A DNA stretch of 59,719 nucleotides from Stentor coeruleus (taxonomy: Eukaryota; Ciliophora; Heterotrichea; Heterotrichida; Stentoridae), in assembly GCA_001970955.1 (NCBI GenBank), contig MPUH01000375.1, positions 1-59,719 on the forward strand, written 5' to 3'. The notes under the pieces are model-generated. The model was not told where the DNA came from. It was given only the letters and a program-made list of their open reading frames with translations, and did not search any database. A program made the position numbers and the translations under genes. Positions 10,577 through 19,711 of this stretch are shown one piece after another. Numbering within the stretch: position 1 is the first letter of the stretch; every line of letters begins with the position of its first letter.

Positions 10577-11887
10577 ATGGCTTCGTCAGCATTCATTCAT
10601 ATAGTTTTTAACAATGATCCAAACATTCAATCAAATGAAAAAACTATGAAAGATAACACTGGTAAGCTTGGTGAAATTTTAGAGTCAATAATCACTCATG
10701 ATTATTCTCGTGGTAGATCAGCCATAGAATGCGCAATGAAATCAAGCTGTGAAGTAAAACAAGGTCTGTTTCTTTTGGGGAAATCTTACATGTTACTAAT
10801 GCTTAAGGACCATAAAAACTGTCTTGAGCAACTTGATCAAATAAAACCATCATTTATATACTATAAAGAAGCTCAATTTCTTAAAGCAAAAGCATATATT
10901 ATGGCAGGAAAGTGGTTAAATGCTGTTGAGATTCTTAAAGATATAGAATCCCCAAAATCAGATATAAATCTTCTTTACTGCTATAGTATGACTAATTGTT
11001 TTCAAGAGGCTATTGATTTGAGCTATAAACTTAGTAAGATAGATTCTTATAGGAATCAAGGACGTCTAGCAAAGTATTTGTTACAGGAAAGGTTTCAAAA
11101 GATACTTGATTTTAATATAAAATCTAATATTGAAGAAGAAATTGATGATTATAATACTTTAAGAGCTTTGAGCTTTTATAAACTTGGTGATATGGAGAAT
11201 AGTATTAATACTCTTATTATGATATTGGAAAAAAACAACAAAAATGAGTTCGCATGGAATTTGATTGCAGCTGCTTATGGTGTAGTTGGATATAATAAAG
11301 ATTGCTTTTGGTGTTTGATTAAATCTTCAGAGTTTAATTCAGAATCTTGGATTGTGTGGTACAACCTTGCTTTATTATTTAAAAAAACCAAACAGAACAT
11401 CGAATTTGCAAAGTCATATAAAAAAGCTCAGACCTTAAACCCTTCAGTCCCTGAATTAGTAAATTTTATTATACCTTTTTATGACATTTCTATGTTTGGA
11501 AAGCATAAGTCCCAATATGTTCCTGAAAGACATAGAGATATAGGACGAATAGTTGAACCAAAAGCTAAACAGTTAAAAAAACCAAAGGTAAATAAGCAAA
11601 TAATTCTTCGTCCAGAAACTCTTTGTAGACAAGCTCTTGAAGATGGATATAAAGCTTCATTAAAAAGTATGCAAAAAGGTCAAAGGAAAATGATGAACCA
11701 AATCAAAAAAAAATTCGGGAACAATAACATTGAATTAGAACATGTTATGAATTTACAAAGTATGCAAATTGAAGCTGAAATGATGAAACAGATTGAAAAA
11801 AATCAAAGGACTTTACTTCAACTTACAGGTCCAGTAGTAAAAGAATCAATCAAGCTTCCTTTGAAACGTAGAAAGGAATTAGAATAG
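10577..11887 (+). CDS. Tetratricopeptide-repeat protein
   Basis: 436 aa, mostly alpha-helical. Residues about 60-300 form TPR-like repeats: GLFLLGKSYMLLMLKDHKNCLEQL, FLKAKAYIMAGKWLNAVEIL, ALSFYKLGDMENSINTL, AWNLIAAAYGVVGYNKDCF, VWYNLALLFKKTKQNIEFAKS. The C-terminal third is basic and helical (LKKPKVNKQIILRP; MQKGQRKMMNQIKKK). TPR superhelices mediate protein-protein contacts, and the pattern of a TPR array with a charged tail is common in ciliary (BBS4/IFT-like) and APC-type adaptors. No specific orthologue is claimed. Start context is CCCTTATAATAACTT-ATG. It is divergent from the copine gene and ends in TAG. Confidence 0.75.
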   Translation: MASSAFIHIVFNNDPNIQSNEKTMKDNTGKLGEILESIITHDYSRGRSAIECAMKSSCEVKQGLFLLGKSYMLLMLKDHKNCLEQLDQIKPSFIYYKEAQFLKAKAYIMAGKWLNAVEILKDIESPKSDINLLYCYSMTNCFQEAIDLSYKLSKIDSYRNQGRLAKYLLQERFQKILDFNIKSNIEEEIDDYNTLRALSFYKLGDMENSINTLIMILEKNNKNEFAWNLIAAAYGVVGYNKDCFWCLIKSSEFNSESWIVWYNLALLFKKTKQNIEFAKSYKKAQTLNPSVPELVNFIIPFYDISMFGKHKSQYVPERHRDIGRIVEPKAKQLKKPKVNKQIILRPETLCRQALEDGYKASLKSMQKGQRKMMNQIKKKFGNNNIELEHVMNLQSMQIEAEMMKQIEKNQRTLLQLTGPVVKESIKLPLKRRKELE

Positions 11888-13019
11888 ATGAGTATTAATT
11901 CTTTCTTTTGAATAAACTATACACATATGGTAGTATTTGAAATCACTTGATTTTTTAATGTACTTATTATCTATTCTTTTTTTGAAAATTTGCAGGAGAA
12001 ATAAATTGTCTATATTCCAAGTTAGATTTTTATTTCATGATATGAGAATTGTTTGGTTTTTAGATATATGAGAGGAAATATTTAGTTTTGGAGATTGGGT
12101 AAGATTTATAATGTGGTATGTGCTCTTTGGTCAAATAAATCAAAATTGGCTCAAAAATCTTAGAATTCATCTATGTACTAGTATACCCATTTTATAATAC
12201 TTTAATATCTTGATTATATTTCAAATATTTTTATAATCATTTTCTTTAATAAATTTATAAAGAGAGAAAGAGGCAAACAAACAAAAATATGAAGATGGAT
12301 GGTTAATTTTGTATTATAAATTCAATAGGATTAAATGCGAATGCTTTGATAAAAATAGATTATTTAATTTGTAGTTGAATATGCTTGAAAAGGTAAATGC
12401 CTGACTTACTGTAAATTAAATTGAGATTTTGCTATTAAAATTTATGTTCCAACTAAAAAACAAGGAAAGGTTTAATAGAAATTAAACCTAGTGCTCTCAA
12501 AAATTAAAGGTAATCAGCATATCGGAATCTAATTAAATAATAACTAGTATTTAATGAAAAAACTACAATTAAAATTTTAGTTTTCTCTAATCACAATTAA
12601 TGCTTATTTCATAAAATTAAAATCTTTTTAGAAAGTATAATTATTAAAAATATATCTATACGCCTAAAATAATCCGCTTTTTTTAAAGATATCTCAAATA
12701 TATTAACTACCTTCTCCTTTTATAAATTTATAAACTTTTTTCCACAATCATAAAATATTTTCTATCCTATTCCTTTATAACACTTATAAATCTCTCTCTA
12801 TTTTAACCCCAAACCTAAACCAAAACCTAATGTCCCCATTTATTAAGCCACATTTCCAAATATAATCTCCCCATATTATAACTATTTATCCAAAAACCAA
12901 CTTCAAGTCTCTCTTAATCCTTATTCAACAATTCAATCAACACATTTCCACAATAAAACTTTTAAAACTTTAACATATTTAATACCTTAATCGCTACAAA
13001 AATAAGTTGATAATTTCAA
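11888..13019. other. Intergenic region with a G-rich to C-rich switch
   Basis: No gene recognised. The + strand is G-rich just after the TPR gene (about 12000-12130) and becomes C-rich and G-poor before the next + gene (about 12700-13000). This is the direction-linked asymmetry seen across the window. Confidence 0.5.
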
Positions 13020-13775
13020 ATGTTCAATGTTTTCATGCACGACAAGCAGATTAATAATGCCGAAGTCCATGCTGTAGAAGAGAAAAAGCATCTTAAAAGT
13101 ATTTCTGCTCAGATCAAAATGCGAGAGAAGTTAGTAAAAAAGAACCGACTCAGGACCGAGAAACGAATTATCGAAATGTCCCAAGACCCAGTTCCAATAT
13201 CCCGTAAAAGTTATGCTATGAATTTATCTACTTGCCAAGGTGAAGACTTTATTCGTCATAGGCCAAAAGACTCACAAGAGCGAATCAAAGATGCAATAGT
13301 TCAGAATGTTTGGCTTGATACAGTACCTTTGCTTCCATCTCCTCACATTTTCCGCCCACGTTTTAAAAATAAGGAAATTCATTCTGATATGAAATACACT
13401 CCACGTGATCGTTATGAACGTGTAGCAGATGCATGGGAATCTCAACGTGGGACATTAAACAGTTCATGGCATGTAAGCAAAAAGGAACGTTCTGATTCAT
13501 CTTTTAATGGGTCGACACGATTTCCTAATACTTTACATAAGTCTTATTATAAAACAATAGAATCAGTTGCTTTGGAAATTCCTGGGTCTAAAAACTTCAC
13601 CTTGCCTAGAGTTAGAAGTAGAAGTTTGGTACAGGGTTCTGATATTGTACAGGCGAGGACTTTAGTACAAGTAGCTCAGGAACTTATGGAAAAATGCAAA
13701 CTGAAACCTTTGAGGAATGAAATAAGAAGTTCTTATGATAGTAGAAGCACTAGTATACCTTTAAAAAATAATTAA
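13020..13775 (+). CDS. Basic 251-aa protein of unknown function
   Basis: Family not recognised. The protein is basic and hydrophilic, with no membrane segment or signal peptide. Residues about 15-50 are a charged helix (EEKKHLKSISAQIKMREKLV, followed by KKNRLRTEKRIIEM). The middle holds Trp/Pro-rich linear motifs (VQNVWLDTVPLLPSPHIFRP; RYERVADAWESQRGTLNSSW), typical of intrinsically disordered microtubule- or axoneme-associated proteins in ciliates, but this is only an impression. A C-terminal helix reads ARTLVQVAQELMEKCKL. It is convergent with the ELMO gene, with 82 nt between stops. A long C-rich leader region precedes it, and TTGATAATTTCAA lies next to the ATG. Confidence 0.65.
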   Translation: MFNVFMHDKQINNAEVHAVEEKKHLKSISAQIKMREKLVKKNRLRTEKRIIEMSQDPVPISRKSYAMNLSTCQGEDFIRHRPKDSQERIKDAIVQNVWLDTVPLLPSPHIFRPRFKNKEIHSDMKYTPRDRYERVADAWESQRGTLNSSWHVSKKERSDSSFNGSTRFPNTLHKSYYKTIESVALEIPGSKNFTLPRVRSRSLVQGSDIVQARTLVQVAQELMEKCKLKPLRNEIRSSYDSRSTSIPLKNN

Positions 13776-13857
13776 TGTTATAAAGATCAGAAGATTAGGA
13801 TGGGAAATATTAATACTGGAGAAGTGTAGTATAAGTTATTTTTAAAAAACTAACATC

Positions 13858-15841
13858 TTAATTATTTACCAGCATATCTGCTGCTTTACAAACAAACTCC
13901 CCAGGTTTGGCCCTAGCTCTTTTCATAACATTTTTATGTGCCTCATTAAAATCTTTATTCTTAACAACAATACTGAACCAATGCATAATCAACCCTGCAT
14001 AAAAAAGAAATGCAATATTCACAGCCTCATCCTTTTCATTGAAAAAGCAATGCAGTGATCTTGCTCTAAGTACATCTATAGTATCTAATGCAAAATACTT
14101 ACATATATCAAAGACATCAAAAGAATAATATTTGCTGACTTCCATCATTTCTTTTAAGAAACTAGGAAAATGTGTTGATAAATAAAATGTAAAAAGTAAT
14201 CCGATAACTCCACCATTTTGAAGCTCCTTTTGCATATCAGTACTTGAAAAACCCATATTAAGCCATTCATTTTCAGTACCTGGCCAATCGTTTTCCCCTG
14301 TGACGCTAGTATAAGTACCTAAAAGAAGTATTAAATGTAATTCATTATCATATTCAAAGTCTATCATGGATAACGCGATAATTTTTTTTAAGTCTTCCTC
14401 ATCTTTTATGCTAAGTTTTCTAGGTTTAAAACAACNTAAGTCTTCCTCATCTTTTATGCTAAGTTTTCTAGGTTTAAAACAACAGAGTTTGTGTATAAAC
14501 CTTGCTGGATACCAAGTTTCTTGCATAGTTACTTCTATTGTACGTAACCTTTCTAAGTATTCTAAAAATGTCAATACCGGCATAGTACAAAGCTGTGTTT
14601 TATCAAAATATTTAAATATTTTCCCATCAATCGACNCAGAGTTTGTGTATAAACCTTGCTGGATACCAAGTTTCTTGCATAGTTACTTCTATTGTACGTA
14701 GCCTTTCTAAGTATTCTAAAAATGTCAATACCGGCATAGTACAAAGCTGTGTTTTATCAAAATATTTAAATATTTTCCCATCAATCGATACATTCACACT
14801 ATCAATACTCCTTAAATGACTAGCATTTACACTACTATACAAAATCTGTGGTTCATTCGGTTCACTTTCCATAGCATTAATTGTATGTAAAATATCATCT
14901 TTCACAACATCATCATCATCATCTAACTTCACATCCTCAACTTCTTTATTCATACTTTTATCAGAATATCTATGAGAATATTTTTTCTCAAACTCATACA
15001 AATCTTCACTTTTTATAAATTTTTCACATTTTATCCTATATGAGTTTTCTATATCTTTAACCTGATAATTATAACTACTACCTCCAACTCCAGTTTGACT
15101 TCTATCAATCCCATTTTCATTATCATCATATTTCACATCATAACTATTAAGAGCATATTCTGATTCACCTAAAGCTTCATTAACATCAACACTTATTTTT
15201 CTTTGTATTTTCTCAATATCTTTTTCATAATGCGATACATTAGAATAATCATTTTGTCTTGAAAAACTAACTTTGTTTATAAATATATCATCCCGACTAT
15301 CAACACTTTGTAATGTTGGGGCTAGGATTTCTATATGAGATCTTTTTTGGTTTTGTATTCTTGGATAGCAAGACTCAGTTCTTTTTCTTTGTTCGATTAT
15401 AGACTCTCTTAGTGTAGTTATTTGTGGCTGAACATCATCTTCAATTTGTAATTGCATACATTTTCTTGGTATGTGTTCTGAGAATCTATTAATTCTTAGT
15501 TTTTTTAAATTAATTGCGTGTTCTCGACTGAATCTTTCTTTACGACCATGAACTTTGTGTCTGCTTAGGATTATGACATCTGGGGACTCTTCATAGATTA
15601 TTGAACTTGATGCAGATGGATCTTTTTCATAGTCTTCGGGCATTTGTTTTTCAAGTTTCTTGTTGTCCCATAAAGTTCCTGCAAAGCCTATGAGGCCGGA
15701 TACTATGTTAGAAGATTTGTTTATTAGATTATTTATTGATGGGACTTTTATATTGAAAATGTGTTTGGGTACAGGCTCGATTGAAGTTGATAAAGAGGTT
15801 GTTTGAGGTCCTGAGGATTTTAGGATTGATTGAGATGCCAT
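13858..15841 (-). CDS. ELMO-domain protein with long disordered N-terminus (interrupted by two assembly duplications)
   Basis: The C-terminal 230 residues resemble the ELMO domain of ELMO/ELMOD proteins, which act with Dock-type GEFs or as GAPs for ARF/ARL GTPases: HLILLLGTYTSVTG..DWP, then EWLNMGFSSTDMQKELQNGG and VIGLLFTFYLSTHFPSF. The typical ELMOD arginine motif (WxxxGFQxxDPxxDFRGxG) is only partly conserved, so catalytic ARF-GAP activity is doubtful. The first 330 residues are disordered and Ser/Asp/Lys-rich, with an acidic run of six Asp. Single Ns at 14436 and 14636 each sit between direct duplicates. Dropping one copy of each (47 nt + N; 152 nt + 2 nt) restores one ORF of 594 codons (593 aa). 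The start at 15841 is preceded by CTCAAATAATAAATT. Confidence 0.68.
14389..14483. repeat. 47-nt direct duplication around a single N (assembly junction)
   Basis: Bases 14389-14435 are repeated exactly at 14437-14483, with N at 14436. The duplicate repeats the codons for CFKPRKLSIKDEEDL inside the ELMO gene. This is the pattern left when two overlapping contig ends are joined with a one-base gap. Confidence 0.92.
14483..14788. repeat. 152-nt near-exact duplication around a single N (assembly junction)
   Basis: Bases 14483-14634 recur at 14637-14788, with N at 14636. One difference is visible (AACC against AGCC near 14550/14702), plus the terminal base by the N. It repeats the segment encoding IDGKIFKYFDKTQLCTM through ARFIHKL of the ELMO gene. 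The mismatch suggests two haplotypes or a read error at a contig end. Confidence 0.92.
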
Positions 15842-16077
15842 AATTTATTATTTGAGACTTGATGTTTTCTTTGAAATATAGGCTAGGTAAGATGATTATA
15901 GGTCAAGAGAAAAGCTATTTAATGGTAGTTTTGTATTAAATAATTGGAATTAGAGTTTATTTTGGAAATAGATTCGTTATGATAACGTTTGAAAACTATA
16001 AACATTAAGCAAGTCAATAAAAGTTTTGATTAGTAGAAATACTTAAATTACACTAAAAATCTTAAACTATAATCCGA

Positions 16078-17484
16078 CTATTTAGTACTGAACTTATCAA
16101 GTAACGCAAGCTTAGCTCTAATTGAAGAAATAATCATATCATTTACCTGATCCCCAACTTCAATCCCTTTAACTCCATCATTCTTTAAACTTTCAATCAG
16201 TCTTTCTTGTTGTTTCGCAACCTTATCTACTCGGTCTGCTTTTTGTTTAATTTTCTGCGCTTTAGCTTTATCAAAATTTTCATCCAAAAGTTCTTTTTCA
16301 AGTTCAATATGTAAATTCTTAACATCAGTAGGTGGATTTTCTCTTTCTTTTCTTTTATCAGCTAAATAATCAACAATCACTTTTTCTTTAGCTTGTTTTG
16401 GCTCTGGTACTAAAGGATTTTTTTTCCATTGTCGTTTTGGCACAATCCCAATTTCAGATTTATAGTCAACAACACTGATTTTCTTTTTTTCAATGCTTTT
16501 GTCACGAGAATTTTCATTGCTGTAAGCTCGTTTGTGGGTTTTTTTGGATTTCAGCTCAGACTCAGGTATGAACTTTTTACTTTCATTTATTACTGGGGGG
16601 AACATTTCTTTGACAAGTCTAGCGTATTGTAAACGTTTATTGATATGGACTTGTTTTTCTTCTTTGATTTTTTCAAGTTCATCTTTTTTATTCCTTTCTT
16701 CTTCAAGAATCGCTAATGTAAACTTTGATTGGAGGTTGAATGATGCGGAGTTAACTTCAGCTTCAAGAATCTTCTGCTTAAATTCCTTTTTCCTCCTATA
16801 TTCCTGTTCACGTCTAATCTCTTCATGTTTTTTAATATGATCCTTAAATTCCTCTCGATCTAAAGGTTGATAAAGTATCCTTTTCTTTGCCAATTCCGCT
16901 TTATGTTGTTCCAACTGTGGCATAAGTACCTGTTGCTTATACGCATCTTCCATTTGCATATACAAAGGTTTAGAACTAACACTTCTCTTAGCAGTTTCTT
17001 GCTTAACTTCTTCAATATGTCTTTTTCTTATCTCGCTTTTTTGTACCAATTCAGCTAATTTTCTCTGTTTATCTTCCTCCAACTTTTTCTCCAACTCAAT
17101 CTGTCTGATTTTCTGTTCTTCAATTTCTTGTAAAGCTTTATTCCTCAACTCACGTTCTCTTTCTTGAACTCTTTTCTGTCGATTTATTCTATCTTCTTCA
17201 AGTTTTTTAGTAAATTCTTTAGTTTCTTCAACTTTTTTCTGCTGTTCTTTAAAATACCCTTCACGATGCTGCTTATCAGGCTTGGGTTTTGGTGTTGGCG
17301 ATTCCTCAACTTTAGCCGGTTTTGCTTTGAATCTTTGTCTTTTCTCAGGAAGTGTTAATGCTGATTTCGCTAGACTCATAAGAAAAACATCTACAACTTT
17401 ATGAACTGCACTTTCGATTGCTGTTTGGAAGGACTCTTTTAGGTTTAGAGATTTCAGTTGTGATTCAAGATACTGATTTGCCAT
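16078..17484 (-). CDS. Coiled-coil protein, Lys/Glu-rich, function unknown
   Basis: 468 aa from the ATG at 17484. An upstream in-frame Met at 17568 is rejected because it would run antisense through the neighbouring gene. Residues about 90-290 are continuous charged coiled coil (REGYFKEQQKKVEETKEF; EEQKIRQIELEKKLEEDKQ). A motif LQYARLVKEMFPPVINESKK follows, then a basic linker (IEKKKISVVDYKSEIG) and a C-terminal helical segment ending RAKLALLDKFSTK. There is no membrane segment. Such proteins are usually basal-body, centriole or axoneme structural components, which fits a ciliate, but no orthologue is recognised. It is transcribed divergently from the 72-aa gene with only 21 nt between start codons. 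Confidence 0.75.
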   Translation of the reverse strand: MANQYLESQLKSLNLKESFQTAIESAVHKVVDVFLMSLAKSALTLPEKRQRFKAKPAKVEESPTPKPKPDKQHREGYFKEQQKKVEETKEFTKKLEEDRINRQKRVQERERELRNKALQEIEEQKIRQIELEKKLEEDKQRKLAELVQKSEIRKRHIEEVKQETAKRSVSSKPLYMQMEDAYKQQVLMPQLEQHKAELAKKRILYQPLDREEFKDHIKKHEEIRREQEYRRKKEFKQKILEAEVNSASFNLQSKFTLAILEEERNKKDELEKIKEEKQVHINKRLQYARLVKEMFPPVINESKKFIPESELKSKKTHKRAYSNENSRDKSIEKKKISVVDYKSEIGIVPKRQWKKNPLVPEPKQAKEKVIVDYLADKRKERENPPTDVKNLHIELEKELLDENFDKAKAQKIKQKADRVDKVAKQQERLIESLKNDGVKGIEVGDQVNDMIISSIRAKLALLDKFSTK

Positions 17485-17505
17485 ATATAAGTTTTTTATT
17501 ATAAT
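17485..17505. promoter_or_regulatory. 21-bp shared space between two divergent start codons
   Basis: The reverse-strand ATG occupies 17482-17484 and the forward ATG 17506-17508. Toward the forward gene the element reads ATTATAAT-ATG. Toward the reverse gene it reads CTTATAT-ATG. If both genes are real, both transcription start sites and leaders must fit in 21 bp, or overlap the opposite gene. Confidence 0.55.
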
Positions 17506-17724
17506 ATGGAGAATAATTGCGCTAGTGACTCTTGTGATGATAGTGGACCTGATGTTCAGTTTTATCAAGGGTTTTGTGATTTAACTCAAACAACACATGG
17601 GTTTTCTGATAGTAGCAAAAATTATAGTAATGAGTATTTAAATTCTGTAAAACAGTCAATAGTGACTAGAAGAGTATCTTTGTATGATGAATCTTGCTCT
17701 TGCAATAAATGCTTGGTATTTTGA
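17506..17724 (+). CDS. Small 72-aa Ser/Cys-rich protein, function unknown
   Basis: Starts MENNCASDSCDDSGPDVQ and ends with a Cys cluster (DESCSCNKCLVF), stop TGA. Composition (Ser, Asn, Asp, Cys) is that of a soluble protein and not the Phe/Leu/Ile-rich look of random frames in this AT-rich DNA, which supports coding. No domain is recognised; the CxCxxC end could bind metal. TTATTATAAT abuts the ATG. It lies head to head with the coiled-coil gene. It could instead be a chance ORF; a transcript would decide. Confidence 0.5.
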   Translation: MENNCASDSCDDSGPDVQFYQGFCDLTQTTHGFSDSSKNYSNEYLNSVKQSIVTRRVSLYDESCSCNKCLVF

Positions 17725-17967
17725 GTTTTAAGGTTATTTTTGATATAATTTATGTGTTTTGATATATAATTTGTAAGATAATATTCGATATAGGATATGG
17801 GTTATAGGGTTATAGGCTTTATTTTTAATGATAGGAAATTATTTAGAAAATTTTATTAGACATAATCAACTTTTATACAATTTTGGCTTGAAATTTTATA
17901 TTTTTTTTAGTGCCATTAGTGAATACATAATAATTTCTTATCTATTAATCATAGCAAAATATATACC

Positions 17968-18639
17968 TCAATACTTGTGGACTCTAATAAAAAGTCTCTG
18001 TTTTTCTTTAGCTTTCGGACTATACTCACAATGTTTCACTAAAGACTGCGAAGTGTTCTTACGTTCCTGCATACTTGACGACAAAGGTGTATAATACTCA
18101 TTGACTTCAGCGAATTTCAAAGGACTATTTAAATCAGCTTTACCTTTCTTTGTTATTTTCTTAACGGTTCCACTACATAAACCCCCATCATCATCTTTAG
18201 TTTTAGGGTTTTTCATAGTATTTGATACCTTTTCTTCACTTTCATTCATAATATGCACTAAATCTCTAGAAAACATCACCCGATTTTTCTTCGGCACACT
18301 ATTAGAAGTTCGCAAACACGATTGTGGTCTAGGTGAATTTTCTTCATTATTAGCTTTAAGTTTATTTATCTGCTCATTTAGATCTTTGATTTCATTAACT
18401 TGTTTTTCATTCAGTTCTTTGAGGATTTTGTTTTCTTTTTTTAAGCATTTTATTATTTTGACAAGCTTTTCTGTGGAGTAGTGGTCGTATTTTTTAGAAA
18501 TTTTCCCTGTGTTTTCAAGAAGATTGGCTGCGGTTATGATTTTAGTATCAGAATCTTTAGATTTAGTATCAGAACGGTTTGATTTGGCTGATTCGAATTT
18601 TTTTCGAAGCATTGCTATAGATTGATATTCTTGTTTCAT
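17968..18639 (-). CDS. Coiled-coil protein of 223 aa, function unknown
   Basis: Hydrophilic protein with a leucine-rich coiled coil at about residues 45-95 (YSTEKLVKIIKCLKKENKIL; LNEKQVNEIKDLNEQINKLK). It is followed by a basic Ser/Pro-rich tail (SPRPQSCLRTSNSVPKKN; SPLKFAEVNEYYTPLSSSMQ). SP/TP motifs in the tail are possible phosphorylation sites. There is no membrane segment. The gene ends in TGA. Start context is ATATTATAAATTTCCTAT-ATG. Family not recognised; a cytoskeletal or basal-body role is a guess from composition only. Confidence 0.7.
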   Translation of the reverse strand: MKQEYQSIAMLRKKFESAKSNRSDTKSKDSDTKIITAANLLENTGKISKKYDHYSTEKLVKIIKCLKKENKILKELNEKQVNEIKDLNEQINKLKANNEENSPRPQSCLRTSNSVPKKNRVMFSRDLVHIMNESEEKVSNTMKNPKTKDDDGGLCSGTVKKITKKGKADLNSPLKFAEVNEYYTPLSSSMQERKNTSQSLVKHCEYSPKAKEKQRLFIRVHKY

Positions 18640-18820
18640 ATAGGAAATTTATAATATGGGAGATGTCTTTAGATGTTTTTTATGGATTGGCGATGTTGGG
18701 AAGTTTGTAGATGATTGTAAAAGTAGGAAAGTTTTGTGAAGAGATATTTTTCGATAATCAACACAAAATCTATTTCCATTAAACCAACCCAAACTTAAAA
18801 ACTCACATTTTACTTTATCA

Positions 18821-19681
18821 TTAAGTTAGATTCATCATAAATTTAATTACTTTTGCATTTTCCTTCTTTGCTTTCTTACTAACAGGAGGAGGTCTCTTAT
18901 ATTTCTCCTGTACTTCCAACCCATTCTGCCCTTCTTTAGGCCTAACATCAATATGTGACTGAACAAGAAATGTTGACATAGGCAATACCAAATCATCACA
19001 ATAATCAAATTTATTATGATCCATTGCTGGAGGTAAAAAAAGTGCACAAGGTCCAGCACATCTATCATGTAATATTTGTGACTGTGTATAAGGTATAAGT
19101 TTATCCAACATACCATGAACAATAAAAGTTGGGCATTTTATATAAGGCATATTATCAATATTTCTAAACCTTTCCTTAACCATCATCTGGGCAAATCTTC
19201 CAGCTAAGTGTCTTACAACAGCTTTAATAGAAGTATATGCTGACATTAACATTAAACATCCAACTTCAAAATGTCTTGCTAAATATGTTGATGGTCCTGT
19301 TCCTATAGATCTACCAAATATCAGTATATCTTTTCCTGAAAATTTGAACTCTTCTGTTATAAATTTATAAACACATTCTGCATCTTTTAAAATAATTGAC
19401 TCTTTACTTTTACCAATATATAATCCATAACCCGGATACTCTACAGCTAAAACATTAACACTTAGTACACTTCTTAACATATCTGCAAGGTCATATGATA
19501 ATTTAAGATCTTCAGCATTACCATGGAAAAATATCAGTATTTTGCTAGAACCTTGTGGGGGTGTGAGGAAAATACAAGGAATCGCCGTGGTTTTAGAGTT
19601 TGGGATCCAGATTAAATCAGGGATTTCCTTTTCGGTATATAGGCAAGTGGGTGCTGGAAAAAGTATTCTATTCATTTCCAT
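18821..19681 (-). CDS. ABHD17-like alpha/beta hydrolase
   Basis: 286 aa. Alpha/beta hydrolase with oxyanion motif FFHGNAEDL (about 52-60), nucleophile elbow GRSIG (Ser125), acid in HGMLDKLIP (Asp193) and base in AMDHNKFD (His222). The surrounding motifs LAVEYPGYG, RHFEVGCLMLMSAYTSI and NMPYIKCPTFIVHG match the ABHD17/ABHD13 group, whose ABHD17 members remove palmitate from membrane proteins. The N-terminal cysteine cluster that anchors animal ABHD17 is absent (only Cys13). There are two possible starts two codons apart (19681 and 19675). The ATG is only 30 nt from the stop of TMEM231, which lies upstream on the same strand. Substrate not predictable; hydrolase class is secure. Confidence 0.88.
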   Translation of the reverse strand: MEMNRILFPAPTCLYTEKEIPDLIWIPNSKTTAIPCIFLTPPQGSSKILIFFHGNAEDLKLSYDLADMLRSVLSVNVLAVEYPGYGLYIGKSKESIILKDAECVYKFITEEFKFSGKDILIFGRSIGTGPSTYLARHFEVGCLMLMSAYTSIKAVVRHLAGRFAQMMVKERFRNIDNMPYIKCPTFIVHGMLDKLIPYTQSQILHDRCAGPCALFLPPAMDHNKFDYCDDLVLPMSTFLVQSHIDVRPKEGQNGLEVQEKYKRPPPVSKKAKKENAKVIKFMMNLT

Positions 19682-19711
19682 TTTTGATTATTGTTAGCTA
19701 ATATTTTACTA

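Noticed and set aside
17485..17568. Longer N-terminus for the 16078-17484 gene
   Set aside because: The extension would be antisense to the divergent 72-aa gene and reads as random hydrophobic sequence. The ATG at 17484 has its own TATA-like element.
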